Assembly (NCBI RefSeq): GCF_014698935.1
Contig: NZ_JACVMN010000001.1
Coordinates: 496,001 to 560,000 of the forward strand
Direction of reading: 5' to 3'
Length of the DNA: 64,000 nucleotides
Origin: Flagellimonas sp. S3867
GTDB lineage: Bacteria > Bacteroidota > Bacteroidia > Flavobacteriales > Flavobacteriaceae
Shown here: one piece after another, positions 1-8,372 of the stretch
Position numbering within the stretch: position 1 is the first letter of the stretch
Layout of the letters: every line of letters begins with the position of its first letter
Notes under the pieces: model-generated
Database searches by the model: none
Seen by the model: the letters and a program-made list of their open reading frames with translations, nothing else
Told to the model about the DNA's origin: nothing
Program-made: the position numbers and the translations under genes

Positions 1-1980
1 AGTGCTGGAATCTTTAATTCGGACTGGTGGATTACATTGGGGGCAGACGGACATCAATCTGCCACCGAGCCTGGAAATCCGGATATCACCTATGGTGAAT
101 TTCAACAAGGTTGGTTATGGAGAATTGACCAAACAACAGGAGAAACTGTTTTTATACAACCGCAACCGGCAGCGGGGGAACCGCATGAACGTTTCAATTG
201 GGATGCGCCAATTTTAGTGAGCCCGCATAACCCCAAGCGTTTGTATTTCGCATCCTACCGTGTATGGAAATCAGATAATAGGGGAGATGATTGGACAGCA
301 ATTTCTACAGACCTTACCCGAAATGAAGAACGATTGGCTTTACCAATTATGGGTAGGCAGCAAAGCTGGGATAACCCATGGGATGTTTTGGCCATGTCCA
401 ATTACAATACGATAACATCTCTTGCCGAATCACCCTTGCAAGAAGGATTGATCTATGCGGGAACCGATGACGGTATTCTTCAAGTGACGGAAGATGGCGG
501 TAACAGTTGGAGAAAAGTAATGCTCGGAAACATTAAAGGTGTTCCCAATAGGGCATTTGTAAATGATGTTCGAGCCGACCTTTATGATGCCAATACTGTT
601 TATTTGGTTTTGGACAATCACAAAGAGGGAGATTACAAACCTTATCTTCTAAAGAGTAGGGATAGAGGTAGAACCTGGTCTTTTATGAACGGCAATCTTC
701 CCCAGAAGCTGATAACATGGAGAATTGTACAAGATCATGTAAAACCCGGATTGTTGTTTGTTGCAACAGAATATGGGATTTATTTCAGCAGCAATGGTGG
801 AGTAAACTGGATGGAACTCAACAGCGGATTGCCTACTATTTCCTTTAGGGACATCACCATGCAACGCAGGGAAAACGATCTTGTAGCGGCCTCATTTGGG
901 CGTGGTTTTTATGTGCTTGATGATATGTCGGCTCTTCGCGATTTCGATACCTCCAAAATGAACGAGGCCACATTATATTCGGCAAGACCCGCGTATTGGT
1001 ATATCGAGAAGGATGGAGTTTATGGTCAGGGCAATACCCAATACATGGCCAAAAATCCTGCCTTTGGCGCTACGTTCACCTATTATCTTCCAAAAAAATT
1101 AAAATCATTGGAAGAAACACGAAAAGAAAGTGAGAAGAAACTCAACAAGCAGAAAAGTAATGTTTCTTTCCCCGGATGGGACGCTCTGGATGACGAAAAG
1201 AACCAAGAGAAGCCCTCAGTGGTTTTATTGATAAAAGATGACCAGGGCAATGTTGTTAACACCGTAAAGGGCACCAACAAGAAAGGGTTCAATAGAGTGG
1301 CTTGGGATCTTACCTATGCAGATAGGACCGGCGTGAAGCTTAAGAATCCAAAAAGCGATGATGATGATGATTTCTTTGGATCTCCGTTTTTGGCCACACC
1401 AAGTACATATACTGTTGAACTATATCAACGTGTAAATGGTGGAATGCAGCAACTTTCAAACGCCCAATCCTTTGAGGTGAAGCCTTTGACCAAAGGAGCA
1501 TTGCCCGCCAAACCTACTTCGGAAATTGACGCGTTTAGAGAAATGTACCAGTCTTTCCAACAAGATTTGACCGCAACAAATTCGGTGTTAAGCAAGAGCG
1601 TGGAAAAGGTAGGTGCCATGAAGCGCGCTTTTGATGAAGCTGAAAGACCGACTAAAGCACTAGCTACAAAACTTCACAATGCAAAAGGTCAGTTACAGGA
1701 GTTGAACAAACAAATGAACGGCAGTCCGGCAAGAAACGAGATAGGAGAGAAGACCCCTCCATCGCCACAGGATGGTAGTTTTATTGGGCTGGTGGCATTG
1801 CGAAATACCTATGGCCCGACGGGTAATCAGAAAGCCGCAATACAACGTGCCAAAAATCAATTGGAGCAAATCAAAAATGAGTTAAGAGCTCTTACCAACA
1901 GCACTTTACCTGCTATTGAAGCAGAACTTAAGGCGGCTGGAGCTCCATGGATTGAAAGTCAAGGACTTATACAAGAATAA
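1..1980 (+). CDS. Sortilin/BNR-repeat propeller protein, 3' part
   Basis: The reading frame is open from base 1, so the gene starts upstream and only the last 659 residues are seen; the TTG at 37 is an internal Leu. The first ~320 residues carry repeated BNR/Asp-box-like units (for example VTEDGGNSWRKV, KSRDRGRTWSFM, FSSNGGVNWMEL), the pattern of VPS10/sortilin-like 10-bladed propellers annotated as secreted glycosyl hydrolases in Flavobacteriaceae. The residues after ~330 are a charged linker, a beta domain (VVLLIKDDQGNVVNTVKG) and a C-terminal helical, probably coiled-coil, stretch. Family members are about 1,000 residues and exported; substrate is unknown. The methyltransferase gene follows after 7 bp, so the two are probably cotranscribed. 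The propeller assignment is firm, enzymatic activity is not. Confidence 0.85.
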   Translation, partial: SAGIFNSDWWITLGADGHQSATEPGNPDITYGEFQQGWLWRIDQTTGETVFIQPQPAAGEPHERFNWDAPILVSPHNPKRLYFASYRVWKSDNRGDDWTAISTDLTRNEERLALPIMGRQQSWDNPWDVLAMSNYNTITSLAESPLQEGLIYAGTDDGILQVTEDGGNSWRKVMLGNIKGVPNRAFVNDVRADLYDANTVYLVLDNHKEGDYKPYLLKSRDRGRTWSFMNGNLPQKLITWRIVQDHVKPGLLFVATEYGIYFSSNGGVNWMELNSGLPTISFRDITMQRRENDLVAASFGRGFYVLDDMSALRDFDTSKMNEATLYSARPAYWYIEKDGVYGQGNTQYMAKNPAFGATFTYYLPKKLKSLEETRKESEKKLNKQKSNVSFPGWDALDDEKNQEKPSVVLLIKDDQGNVVNTVKGTNKKGFNRVAWDLTYADRTGVKLKNPKSDDDDDFFGSPFLATPSTYTVELYQRVNGGMQQLSNAQSFEVKPLTKGALPAKPTSEIDAFREMYQSFQQDLTATNSVLSKSVEKVGAMKRAFDEAERPTKALATKLHNAKGQLQELNKQMNGSPARNEIGEKTPPSPQDGSFIGLVALRNTYGPTGNQKAAIQRAKNQLEQIKNELRALTNSTLPAIEAELKAAGAPWIESQGLIQE

Positions 1981-1987
1981 ACTATAA

Positions 1988-2635
1988 ATGAATACTCACC
2001 GTTCCTTCCTTTTTATTGCACTGTTATCATTAATGGGACTAAATGCCCAATACAGCGAGGAAGATTGGAAGGAACGCGATGAGTGGATGAAAACCGAAGC
2101 ACTACTGCAACTTGCCAAACTATCTGAAGGGGATAGGGTAGCCGATATTGGTTGCCACGAAGGCTATCTCAGTATCCATTTGGCTAAAAAAGTGAAAAAT
2201 GGGAGGGTATATGCGGTTGATGTCCGTGAGGATCGACTAAAAACCTTAAGGGAGAATGCCAGTGACAGGAATCTGAAAAATATTATCACCATTTTAGGTG
2301 ATTATGATGACCCAAAGCTCCCGGAACGTGAGCTGGATATGGTATTTGTTATTGATACGTACCATGAAATGGGTTCGCACGAAAAAATGCTAAGACTCAT
2401 TAGGCGATCTCTTAAACCTGGAGGAAAAATTATGATTCTTGAAAAGTTAAAAGAGTGGGTAAGGGGCAAATCGAGGGAAGAGCAGGTGAGTTCCCATTCA
2501 CTTGGCCCCGAATATGTTCGAAAAGAATTGAAACAAGCTGGATTTACCATCATTTCTGAAATAGAAGATCATGGAAAATGGGAGCGGGAAGATAATAAAC
2601 AAATGTGGGTGATTGTTGCCCAGAAAGCGCCGTAA
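1988..2635 (+). CDS. Class I SAM-dependent methyltransferase with N-terminal signal-like segment
   Basis: A 215-residue Rossmann methyltransferase: motif I is VADIGCHEGY (residues 51-60), an acidic motif II follows at VYAVDVRED, and post-motif positions include GDYDD and a LKPGGKIMI strand typical of Methyltransf_11/25 families. Residues 1-20 read MNTHRSFLFIALLSLMGLNA followed by Q, a textbook flavobacterial signal peptide, so the enzyme may act in the periplasm, where SAM is not normally present. It sits 7 bp downstream of the propeller gene on the same strand and ends 5 bp from a convergent gene. Substrate unknown. Related exported methyltransferases are common in Bacteroidota annotation, but their role is not established. 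Confidence 0.85.
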   Translation: MNTHRSFLFIALLSLMGLNAQYSEEDWKERDEWMKTEALLQLAKLSEGDRVADIGCHEGYLSIHLAKKVKNGRVYAVDVREDRLKTLRENASDRNLKNIITILGDYDDPKLPERELDMVFVIDTYHEMGSHEKMLRLIRRSLKPGGKIMILEKLKEWVRGKSREEQVSSHSLGPEYVRKELKQAGFTIISEIEDHGKWEREDNKQMWVIVAQKAP

Positions 2636-2640
2636 TAGCT

Positions 2641-3273
2641 TTATTCCCTGTTCAATTCTTCCTGTAATTGCTCGTATGAAGCTATCCAACTGTATAATTT
2701 TCCACCCAAACTGATAATGGGGTTGGAAATGGAATCCATCGCTTCCGGTGATTTGGCCAAAAATTTACCGAGTTGTTCCTTGACCTCAGGTTGTTCACTT
2801 AGCAAAATATTCCTGAAAAGATAATTGTCCACCGTAAGTTTGGAAACAATACTATCACAAGTTGCGCAATCCGTGGTGCTATAAATCGTAATCTGTTTTT
2901 TGGGCTTGATCTTAGGAAGTGGAACATCTAATTTTTCATATTCCTTTTTCAACGCCCTACGAGAAAGACTATCATTTACTTTAAGACTTTTGGTAAAAAC
3001 AGGCTGTTTGTCCCTAAAAAGAATAACGGTTTTCAAATTCACCCTTGAGGTTGCGGGAACATGAATCCATCTAGGCCTTGCCGCGCTTTGTCTAAAGTTC
3101 TTTCCTTTTACCTCAAACAGCACATCGTATGGGGTAAAGGTTTTGTTTACAGCATAGAAGGTAATGCGGTTGTTGGCTTTTTTTTCTTCAATTTTAATGG
3201 GGTTTACCTGCGCCTGCAATTGCAACGAACCAAAAACCAAACAGAGAATTAGAACTAGAAATTTGCGCATCAT
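2641..3273 (-). CDS. Exported glutaredoxin/thioredoxin-like protein with CATC motif
   Basis: A 210-residue protein with an N-terminal signal peptide (hydrophobic residues 4-16, likely cleavage after QLQA). The middle (about 35-95) is predicted beta-rich. From about residue 127 a glutaredoxin-like fold begins: strand QITIYST, CxxC pair C136/C139, and a later NPIISLGGKLYSW segment in the position of the cis-Pro loop and last strand of glutaredoxins. The context gives no partner. A thiol-disulfide role in the periplasm is an inference from the CxxC motif. The start may be either of two adjacent ATGs. Confidence 0.75.
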   Translation of the reverse strand: MMRKFLVLILCLVFGSLQLQAQVNPIKIEEKKANNRITFYAVNKTFTPYDVLFEVKGKNFRQSAARPRWIHVPATSRVNLKTVILFRDKQPVFTKSLKVNDSLSRRALKKEYEKLDVPLPKIKPKKQITIYSTTDCATCDSIVSKLTVDNYLFRNILLSEQPEVKEQLGKFLAKSPEAMDSISNPIISLGGKLYSWIASYEQLQEELNRE

Positions 3274-3316
3274 GCTAAATGAATCTTAATAATACAAAAT
3301 TGTCGTTATGCTATCA

Positions 3317-3787
3317 CTATGGTCTCAAGGCGTAAACGTAACTCTGCACTCCTGGCAGAGCGTCCCCAACCTGATGCACCAGTTGACCATTGATTATATT
3401 AAAAGGAACAGGAGCATTGTCCCCACTAAAAGAAACCAATGTCTCGCTTGCTGTCCAAGTTCCCGATGAGGAACTATTGCCCGAACAATCGGCAAAAAAT
3501 AAACCTCCCGTAATGGTGGTAATAGTTACAATGGACTGTTCCAAAGTCCAAGCCAAATCACCATCGATCAATAGCGTTCCAGAAATGCAATCCACCTCGT
3601 CCAATAGATTGGAGGAAGGAGTTCCATCGTTATCAATATCCTGTGCACTGCTGATATTCACTTCCACCAAATCCCAGATACCTATAACGTCGGAGTTTAT
3701 TAGGGTGGAACCGCCATCGTCATCCGAACTACAGGAAACCAAGCTAATCAATAGGACTAAGAGAGGGAGAATTTTAAGAGTTTTCAT
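3317..3787 (-). CDS. Lipocalin-like lipoprotein
   Basis: A 156-residue lipoprotein. The start was set at ATG 3787 because it opens directly on a lipoprotein signal ending LLISLVSC followed by Ser-Ser-Asp-Asp-Asp, the usual outer-membrane export end in Flavobacteria. The mature part begins with IGIWDLVEV and ends in beta strands, with three or four Cys (VDCISG, FADCSG), the general pattern of flavobacterial lipocalin-like (DUF-type) lipoproteins. No binding partner can be named. It stands alone between convergent and divergent neighbours. Confidence 0.75.
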   Translation of the reverse strand: MKTLKILPLLVLLISLVSCSSDDDGGSTLINSDVIGIWDLVEVNISSAQDIDNDGTPSSNLLDEVDCISGTLLIDGDLAWTLEQSIVTITTITGGLFFADCSGNSSSSGTWTASETLVSFSGDNAPVPFNIINGQLVHQVGDALPGVQSYVYALRP

Positions 3788-3963
3788 GGTACAATCTTTT
3801 TCAAACAATATTTTCTGTAAAATAAAACATTTTTCGCGAAAGCCTAGAAATACACGCTTTTTAACAGAATGACGGCGATAATCAGCGAGCCATCATCTTT
3901 CTTTCTGCATTTCGTCGATAAATCAACCTAGAAAACACTAAAAATCCATGGTTTTCGTTCACC

Positions 3964-4782
3964 ATGCATAACCCTCAAAACTTAAGTAGTATGTACAGAC
4001 TTGCAAAAAAGACCTCCGTATTTGCATTTTTAGCCTTTGCCCTAATTTTTCTGGAAGGATGTAGTGAAGACGCGAAGCCTTTGGGCGATGGACAAGAGCT
4101 GACTCAGACCGAATTAAAAACCATATTGGAAACGGATGATGTTACCGGGGCAGTGGATACTGTTTTAGCCGAACTATATAGCAATAATGCCGTAGGAAAG
4201 TCTACGCAAAAAGCAAACGATTGCTATTCAGTAGAATATTCGCAGAGTGGTTTTGTAGCCACTTTTAACAATTGTGTGCTCAATGGAACCGAAAATATAA
4301 ACGGAAGTTTAACAGTTGCCTATCAAACCGAAGGAGAGACCATTGCTTTTACAGCGGTATATTCAGATTTTTATGTTGGTACCATAAAAGTAAATGGAAC
4401 CAGGACCTTTGTGTTAAGCGGTGATGCCGAACAGGGCACAATTTCATTTACCGTTACCAGTGAACTATCGGTAGAGATGGAAGATGAGAGCGTGATTACA
4501 GAAAACGGCACTAAAACTTTTAGTTTCAGCTTTGGTGATAGCTTAGAAAACAGCACTTTTAGCATTTCCGGAAATTGGACGATTACTGCAGAAGGCAATA
4601 CCTATAGTGTAGAAACTGTGGATGATCTTACAGGAGGATTAGGTTGTGAGTATATTACCAGTGGTAGTATGACAGTAGCCAAAAACGGATTGGAAGTAAC
4701 GGTAGATTTTGGAGATGGAGAATGCGATGATGCCGCAACTTTGACATATCCTGATGGGACTATTGAAGAAATTGAATTATAA
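3964..4782 (+). CDS. Hypothetical beta-rich lipoprotein
   Basis: A 272-residue lipoprotein, not recognised as a named family. The signal ends ALIFLEGC and Ser-Glu-Asp follows. Start is ATG 3964; an in-frame ATG at 3991 (MYRLAKK) would give a more compact signal peptide and is an alternative. The mature part is dominated by alternating polar/hydrophobic strands rich in Thr, Ser and Gly (for example GTRTFVLSGDAEQGTISFTV), suggesting a repeated beta sheet. A strong hairpin terminator follows 24 bp after the stop, so it is probably monocistronic. Confidence 0.75.
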   Translation: MHNPQNLSSMYRLAKKTSVFAFLAFALIFLEGCSEDAKPLGDGQELTQTELKTILETDDVTGAVDTVLAELYSNNAVGKSTQKANDCYSVEYSQSGFVATFNNCVLNGTENINGSLTVAYQTEGETIAFTAVYSDFYVGTIKVNGTRTFVLSGDAEQGTISFTVTSELSVEMEDESVITENGTKTFSFSFGDSLENSTFSISGNWTITAEGNTYSVETVDDLTGGLGCEYITSGSMTVAKNGLEVTVDFGDGECDDAATLTYPDGTIEEIEL

Positions 4783-4806
4783 TTCTTCTTATTCATAAAA
4801 GTTTTA

Positions 4807-4836
4807 AAGCATCGACTTAGGTCGGTGCTTTTGTTT
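4807..4836 (+). terminator. Rho-independent terminator of lipoprotein gene
   Basis: AAGCATCGAC, loop TTAG, GTCGGTGCTT (one T-G wobble), followed by TTGTTTT. It lies 24 bp past the stop of the gene ending at 4782. Confidence 0.85.
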
Positions 4837-4888
4837 TAAGGAGTTCCTTGTGTCAAGAATATTGGAATAGAAGGGTTTTCAAATATTC

Positions 4889-5095
4889 TATTTTACATAA
4901 TATCAATTATAGTACAAATGTATTGTTTTGCTTTTATAGCGGTTTATCCATTTGATAGCTATAATTCTATTATGTAAAATATCCCTCAACATTTGGTCAT
5001 TTATGCGAATTATGAACAGGGTCATGAAACATTCCCTAGCGGTCGGCTACGCCGCATCTTTTCATTTGTATCTATAATTTGCCGTTATGTAAAAT
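4889..5095. repeat. Three TTATGTAAAAT repeat units at left island edge
   Basis: A 24-bp unit at 4889-4912 is the imperfect inverse of 4959-4981 (arms TATTTTACATAAT / ATTATGTAAAATA plus AATTATAG / CTATAATT), and a third copy in the direct orientation is at 5072-5095 (CTATAATTTGCCG then TTATGTAAAATA). The same core recurs as an inverted pair at 12335-12395, on the other side of the accessory genes. They may be ends of mobile cassettes; the surrounding 4837-5390 stretch has no gene that I can support. Confidence 0.6.
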
Positions 5096-5103
5096 AGCCG
5101 CTC

Positions 5104-5180
5104 GGCCAACAGCATATTGCTTTCATAAAAAGTAAATGCCCTTGCATTTATTTTTATACGCAATTCTCAGCCGCTTGGCC
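5104..5180. repeat. Long interrupted stem-loop in intergenic DNA
   Basis: Nested arms pair over 77 bases: GGCCAA (5104-5109) with TTGGCC (5175-5180), ATTGC (5116-5120) with GCAAT (5160-5164), and ATAAAAAGTAAATGC (5125-5139) with GCATTTATTTTTAT (5144-5157) around a CCTT loop. Such structured DNA is typical of REP-like or recombination-site elements. The remaining bases to 5390 show no gene or other structure I can support. Confidence 0.55.
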
Positions 5181-5390
5181 AGCGCCATTAAAAGCTCTGT
5201 TTTTAGTATTTGTTGAAACCTCTGGTTTAATTGAAAATTTGGAGAAGAAAAATTTCACTGGCTATTCGTCAGCTTGTCGCAAAAGCTTAAAATTTCTCTG
5301 AGAGCAAATTTCTAAGCACTTGCTCACATCCTCCTCCGAATCAGCTTTTTGTGAGAACACCCTTGACATTATGTCAAATAGAAATTAATC

Positions 5391-5675
5391 TTATCTTGGA
5401 GAGAACGTTAAATCATATCTACTTCCATCGACTACTATAGTAATTTGAGGTGGACTCCAACGCCATAGTTCAATTTCGTATTCGTTATTAAAAATTAACA
5501 TTTTTGTGTTACCCTCAGTTATATCAGACAGCTCAAGGCTTCTAGTTTCAGTATTGGTTCCATTCAGTCTGTCAACCAAATTTCCATAGTTTGAATCATT
5601 ATTTAAACCTACAATTAAATTGAATTCGTTTCCTAACCATAAACCTTGGAGATCATTCAGTGTTAATTCTTGCAT
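5391..5675 (-). CDS. Hypothetical small protein
   Basis: 94 residues, not recognised. It starts MQELTLNDLQGLWLGNEFNL and is predicted beta-rich, with no signal peptide and no membrane segment, so cytosolic. It lies downstream of the ATPase gene on the same strand, but 265 bp of structured repeat DNA (5732-5861) separates them, so it is probably its own transcription unit. Base composition is as A+T-rich as the rest of the island. The coding call rests on the length, the ATG start and a plausible globular sequence. Confidence 0.55.
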   Translation of the reverse strand: MQELTLNDLQGLWLGNEFNLIVGLNNDSNYGNLVDRLNGTNTETRSLELSDITEGNTKMLIFNNEYEIELWRWSPPQITIVVDGSRYDLTFSPR

Positions 5676-5731
5676 ATCACTCGTCTTTTTTCAGTTAAAT
5701 ATCTTCATAAATCTCATGATAGGCTTTCTAT

Positions 5732-5861
5732 CTTTTGCCTTGATGCAAAAGAAACAAAAAATCAAGAAGAAAATATGCTTCCGCGCGCCCTTTGTGTCTG
5801 ATAGCTTCGCTATTTAGGTGCTACGCACCTTACACAAAGCCCAGGGCAATGGCTCTTTGTG
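5732..5861. repeat. Structured intergenic repeat with three hairpins
   Basis: CTTTTGC/GCAAAAG forms a hairpin at 5732-5751, followed by CAAAAAATCAAG, a motif common in flavobacterial intergenic repeats (family recall). Then CTTTGTGT (5790-5797) pairs with ACACAAAG (5832-5839) and encloses two perfect small hairpins, ATAGC-TTC-GCTAT (5801-5813) and AGGTGC-TAC-GCACCT (5816-5830), a three-way junction. CTTTGTG at 5855-5861 can compete for the same ACACAAAG strand. Probably a REP-like repeat. Confidence 0.6.
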
Positions 5862-5939
5862 CCAATCCACAAATTCACTCCTTCGCAAGCCCGCATTTTC
5901 TTCCGGCCACAACTTCAATTTTTACTTTAAAGTACTTGT

Positions 5940-7472
5940 TTAATTAAATTGGATTGGAATTCTCAAGAACTTATCTTTTAATTCTCTGAATACATTAGGC
6001 TTAAGTGCATCATAAAGCTGACGGCATTTCCACTCCGAAATAGCATCAAACGCACATTGTTCTAAAAATTTTTGAATTTCTTCGTATTTATTAAACGTTT
6101 TAAAGTAAGGATGAATTAAGTTAATAACTCCAATGATTTCGTTTTCTTGTGATGAAAAATCTAGATATAAATACGGCTCTAAATCACTGACTTGAGAATT
6201 AAAAAACTTTATGTAAAGAGGGTCAGGGACAAGTTCTACCTGGGCGGTGAAAAACGGTATTTTCTTACCTTTAATATTTACAACTTCTCTAACAAAAATC
6301 TCTTGTAGTTCCTCATCTCTAGTCTTATGAGCAATAAATTGTTCGACGGTATTTACGAAATTTTTGGACTCAATGTACTTTTTTACCGGTTCTGAAGCTT
6401 GAATGAACGTATTTTCGATATTTAAACCAGAGGGTTGAGTGGGCGAAGTTGAGTTTTTTGCAATCTCAATTGCCTCTTGAGAGTAAGAAAATAACCTTTG
6501 GGCAAGCTCTTCCTCGTCGTTTGCCTCCCAAATAATTGCGTCTTTCTGGTGACTAACATCAAATCCTTCTAGTTCTAAAACTCCTACAACCCTTTGGTTT
6601 ACTAAGGTGTTACTTCCACCTAATTGTTCTCCAAAAATTGTTTCGGGTTTATAAGCTGCCGGTGGACAAACGATGACTCTATCGTTCATCTGAATAGTGA
6701 ATCCAGCTTTTTCACGGCTACCTGGCAGAATAGCAGAGACCCAGCCAGATATGGACTTTTTGTCAGAGCCTTCGTCCCCCACAGTAAAAGAAAATTCCTT
6801 TTTATACTTCTTACCTTCTTCGTTTAGATAAAGTCCTTCTTCTTGATCAAAACTCTCTAGTTCGTTTTCTTGAAACTCAATTGTAAGCTCATTGTTTGCA
6901 ATATCAATATAATATATCCTTTCTAGAAAACTCTTGACTTTTTTCAGAGTATTCCCGTGCATTATTTTGTGCAATTTTTCAATTTTTACATGGGTATAGT
7001 GCTCCTTTTCATCAACTAACTTTTCCTTGATTTTAATTGTGTCATCCTCATTTTCAATGATTTCACTTACAGAGACAGTACAACTATATTCCTTTCCTTC
7101 ACCTAGCTTACATGTTTTTATACTCCATTTATCGCCAAACCAACAAGCTGCAGTTTTCATCCCAACACCGTATTTAGAACGACCTTTAGAGTATTTGGTG
7201 TCTCCTATGTGCAAAGCGTGTTTGAACCTATCAAGGTCCATTCCCATAGAATTATCTTCAATGGTTAGGCAAGAGTCTTTTCTGGAATAGTTTACTTTAA
7301 CAACTAGCCTATCATCTTCTCCATAAATCTTATCTAACTCCTTTTTATTATTAAAATATGCTTGGGTTGAATTATCAACAAATTCTGCAATTGCGTACCA
7401 GGCTTTGTAAGACAATCGCTTATACGTTGAAATAATATTTTTCCCAACCATTAATTTAGTTGTATGTTCCAT
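5940..7472 (-). CDS. MORC/MutL-like GHKL ATPase of a restriction-modification operon
   Basis: 510 residues from ATG 7472; the longer frame to 7496 would begin at TTG and overlap the upstream gene, so the ATG, 1 bp after the upstream stop, is preferred. The N-terminal ~190 residues form a GHKL ATPase: N-box AIAEFVDNSTQA (E30, D33-N34), motif EDNSMGM (D73) and the G2 box KYGVGMK (G102-V-G-M-K106). This layout matches MORC and Hsp90-type ATPases rather than histidine kinases. The centre (240-300) resembles the S5-like transducer domain (SAILPGSREKAGFTIQMNDRVI). Prokaryotic MORC/MutL-like ATPases are known as components of restriction-modification systems; the methyltransferase and nuclease-like genes directly upstream support that role. 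It probably acts as the DNA-translocating or clamp subunit; this is inferred. Confidence 0.85.
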   Translation of the reverse strand: MEHTTKLMVGKNIISTYKRLSYKAWYAIAEFVDNSTQAYFNNKKELDKIYGEDDRLVVKVNYSRKDSCLTIEDNSMGMDLDRFKHALHIGDTKYSKGRSKYGVGMKTAACWFGDKWSIKTCKLGEGKEYSCTVSVSEIIENEDDTIKIKEKLVDEKEHYTHVKIEKLHKIMHGNTLKKVKSFLERIYYIDIANNELTIEFQENELESFDQEEGLYLNEEGKKYKKEFSFTVGDEGSDKKSISGWVSAILPGSREKAGFTIQMNDRVIVCPPAAYKPETIFGEQLGGSNTLVNQRVVGVLELEGFDVSHQKDAIIWEANDEEELAQRLFSYSQEAIEIAKNSTSPTQPSGLNIENTFIQASEPVKKYIESKNFVNTVEQFIAHKTRDEELQEIFVREVVNIKGKKIPFFTAQVELVPDPLYIKFFNSQVSDLEPYLYLDFSSQENEIIGVINLIHPYFKTFNKYEEIQKFLEQCAFDAISEWKCRQLYDALKPNVFRELKDKFLRIPIQFN

Positions 7473-7473
7473 T

Positions 7474-8364
7474 TTAATAGATGTATTTAAGTTCAAGCCT
7501 AGTTTCTCTAATAACTAACAAAATATTATTCACCATATTGGAAATTGGAAATCCAGTACCATGGTAGAATAACTTAACATGTTTAGTTCCCTTTTTTAAT
7601 TTCCACAAATGATTTTCGGACTCTAGATAAATTTCAATTTCACTACCATCAGAATGGCCTACAAAAAATGATGTGCCGTTTTTAAAGTTTAGACATCGAT
7701 TTATTAAGTCAACTTGGACGTATTTTTTATGATAAATATTTGAAAACGCCCCTTCATCATTTATTCTTAAAAGTTCATTTTTATTCTCGTCTGAATAAAT
7801 CTGAAAAGTGCAATTGAAACAATTTAATTTCAAATCTTTAAGTTTCTGTCGCCAGTTAACTGGAATATGTTCTGCCATCAATACGACCTCCGCTTTTCTT
7901 GTTGATATAAGACTTTCTAATCCCTCATGATCTTTAAAAAAAGGGTCTATTTGATTTAGTTGATTCGTTATATAATCTAATTCGTTTAAAATTGATTTGA
8001 GTGAATGATTGATAAATGTATCTATTTGTTCCATTGCATGGCTAACACCAGGTTTTATTAGTTCAAGTTCAACTATAAACCAAGTTTTTAAACTCTTATG
8101 GATAACCATCATATCAGGTGTATTCGGCCTTCCTGTTTTTTGGTTGATAATTTCTTTCTTGTATGGAATTATATAACATTTATTTCCAATAAGCTGTCGC
8201 AAACCACTTATAACTATATTTTCAAATAACGTTTCAGAATAATGTCTAGAACTGATGAGTTTTGAATATTCCCTAGCATTTATGGTGTTTTCAGCTTTTT
8301 GAACTGATTCTATCTTGGTTGGATCTATTATAAAATCTGGTCTTGTATGAAAAATTAATGCCAC
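7474..8364 (-). CDS. PD-(D/E)xK-like restriction endonuclease candidate
   Basis: 296 residues, starting at GTG 8364 (no ATG is available until residue 85), 8 bp after the methyltransferase stop. A Glu in a helix (E48 region) is followed by TPDMMVI (P83-D84) and WFIVELEL (E99-L-E101), the spacing and strand pattern of the PD-(D/E)xK nuclease core; the last residue is Glu instead of Lys, an unusual variant. A QIDTFI helix follows as in the fold. The C-terminal half is not recognised. Sandwiched between a DNA methyltransferase and a MORC-like ATPase in a tight operon, it is the best candidate for the restriction nuclease. The ExE variant lowers certainty about cleavage activity. Confidence 0.7.
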   Translation of the reverse strand: MALIFHTRPDFIIDPTKIESVQKAENTINAREYSKLISSRHYSETLFENIVISGLRQLIGNKCYIIPYKKEIINQKTGRPNTPDMMVIHKSLKTWFIVELELIKPGVSHAMEQIDTFINHSLKSILNELDYITNQLNQIDPFFKDHEGLESLISTRKAEVVLMAEHIPVNWRQKLKDLKLNCFNCTFQIYSDENKNELLRINDEGAFSNIYHKKYVQVDLINRCLNFKNGTSFFVGHSDGSEIEIYLESENHLWKLKKGTKHVKLFYHGTGFPISNMVNNILLVIRETRLELKYIY

Positions 8365-8372
8365 TCTATATA

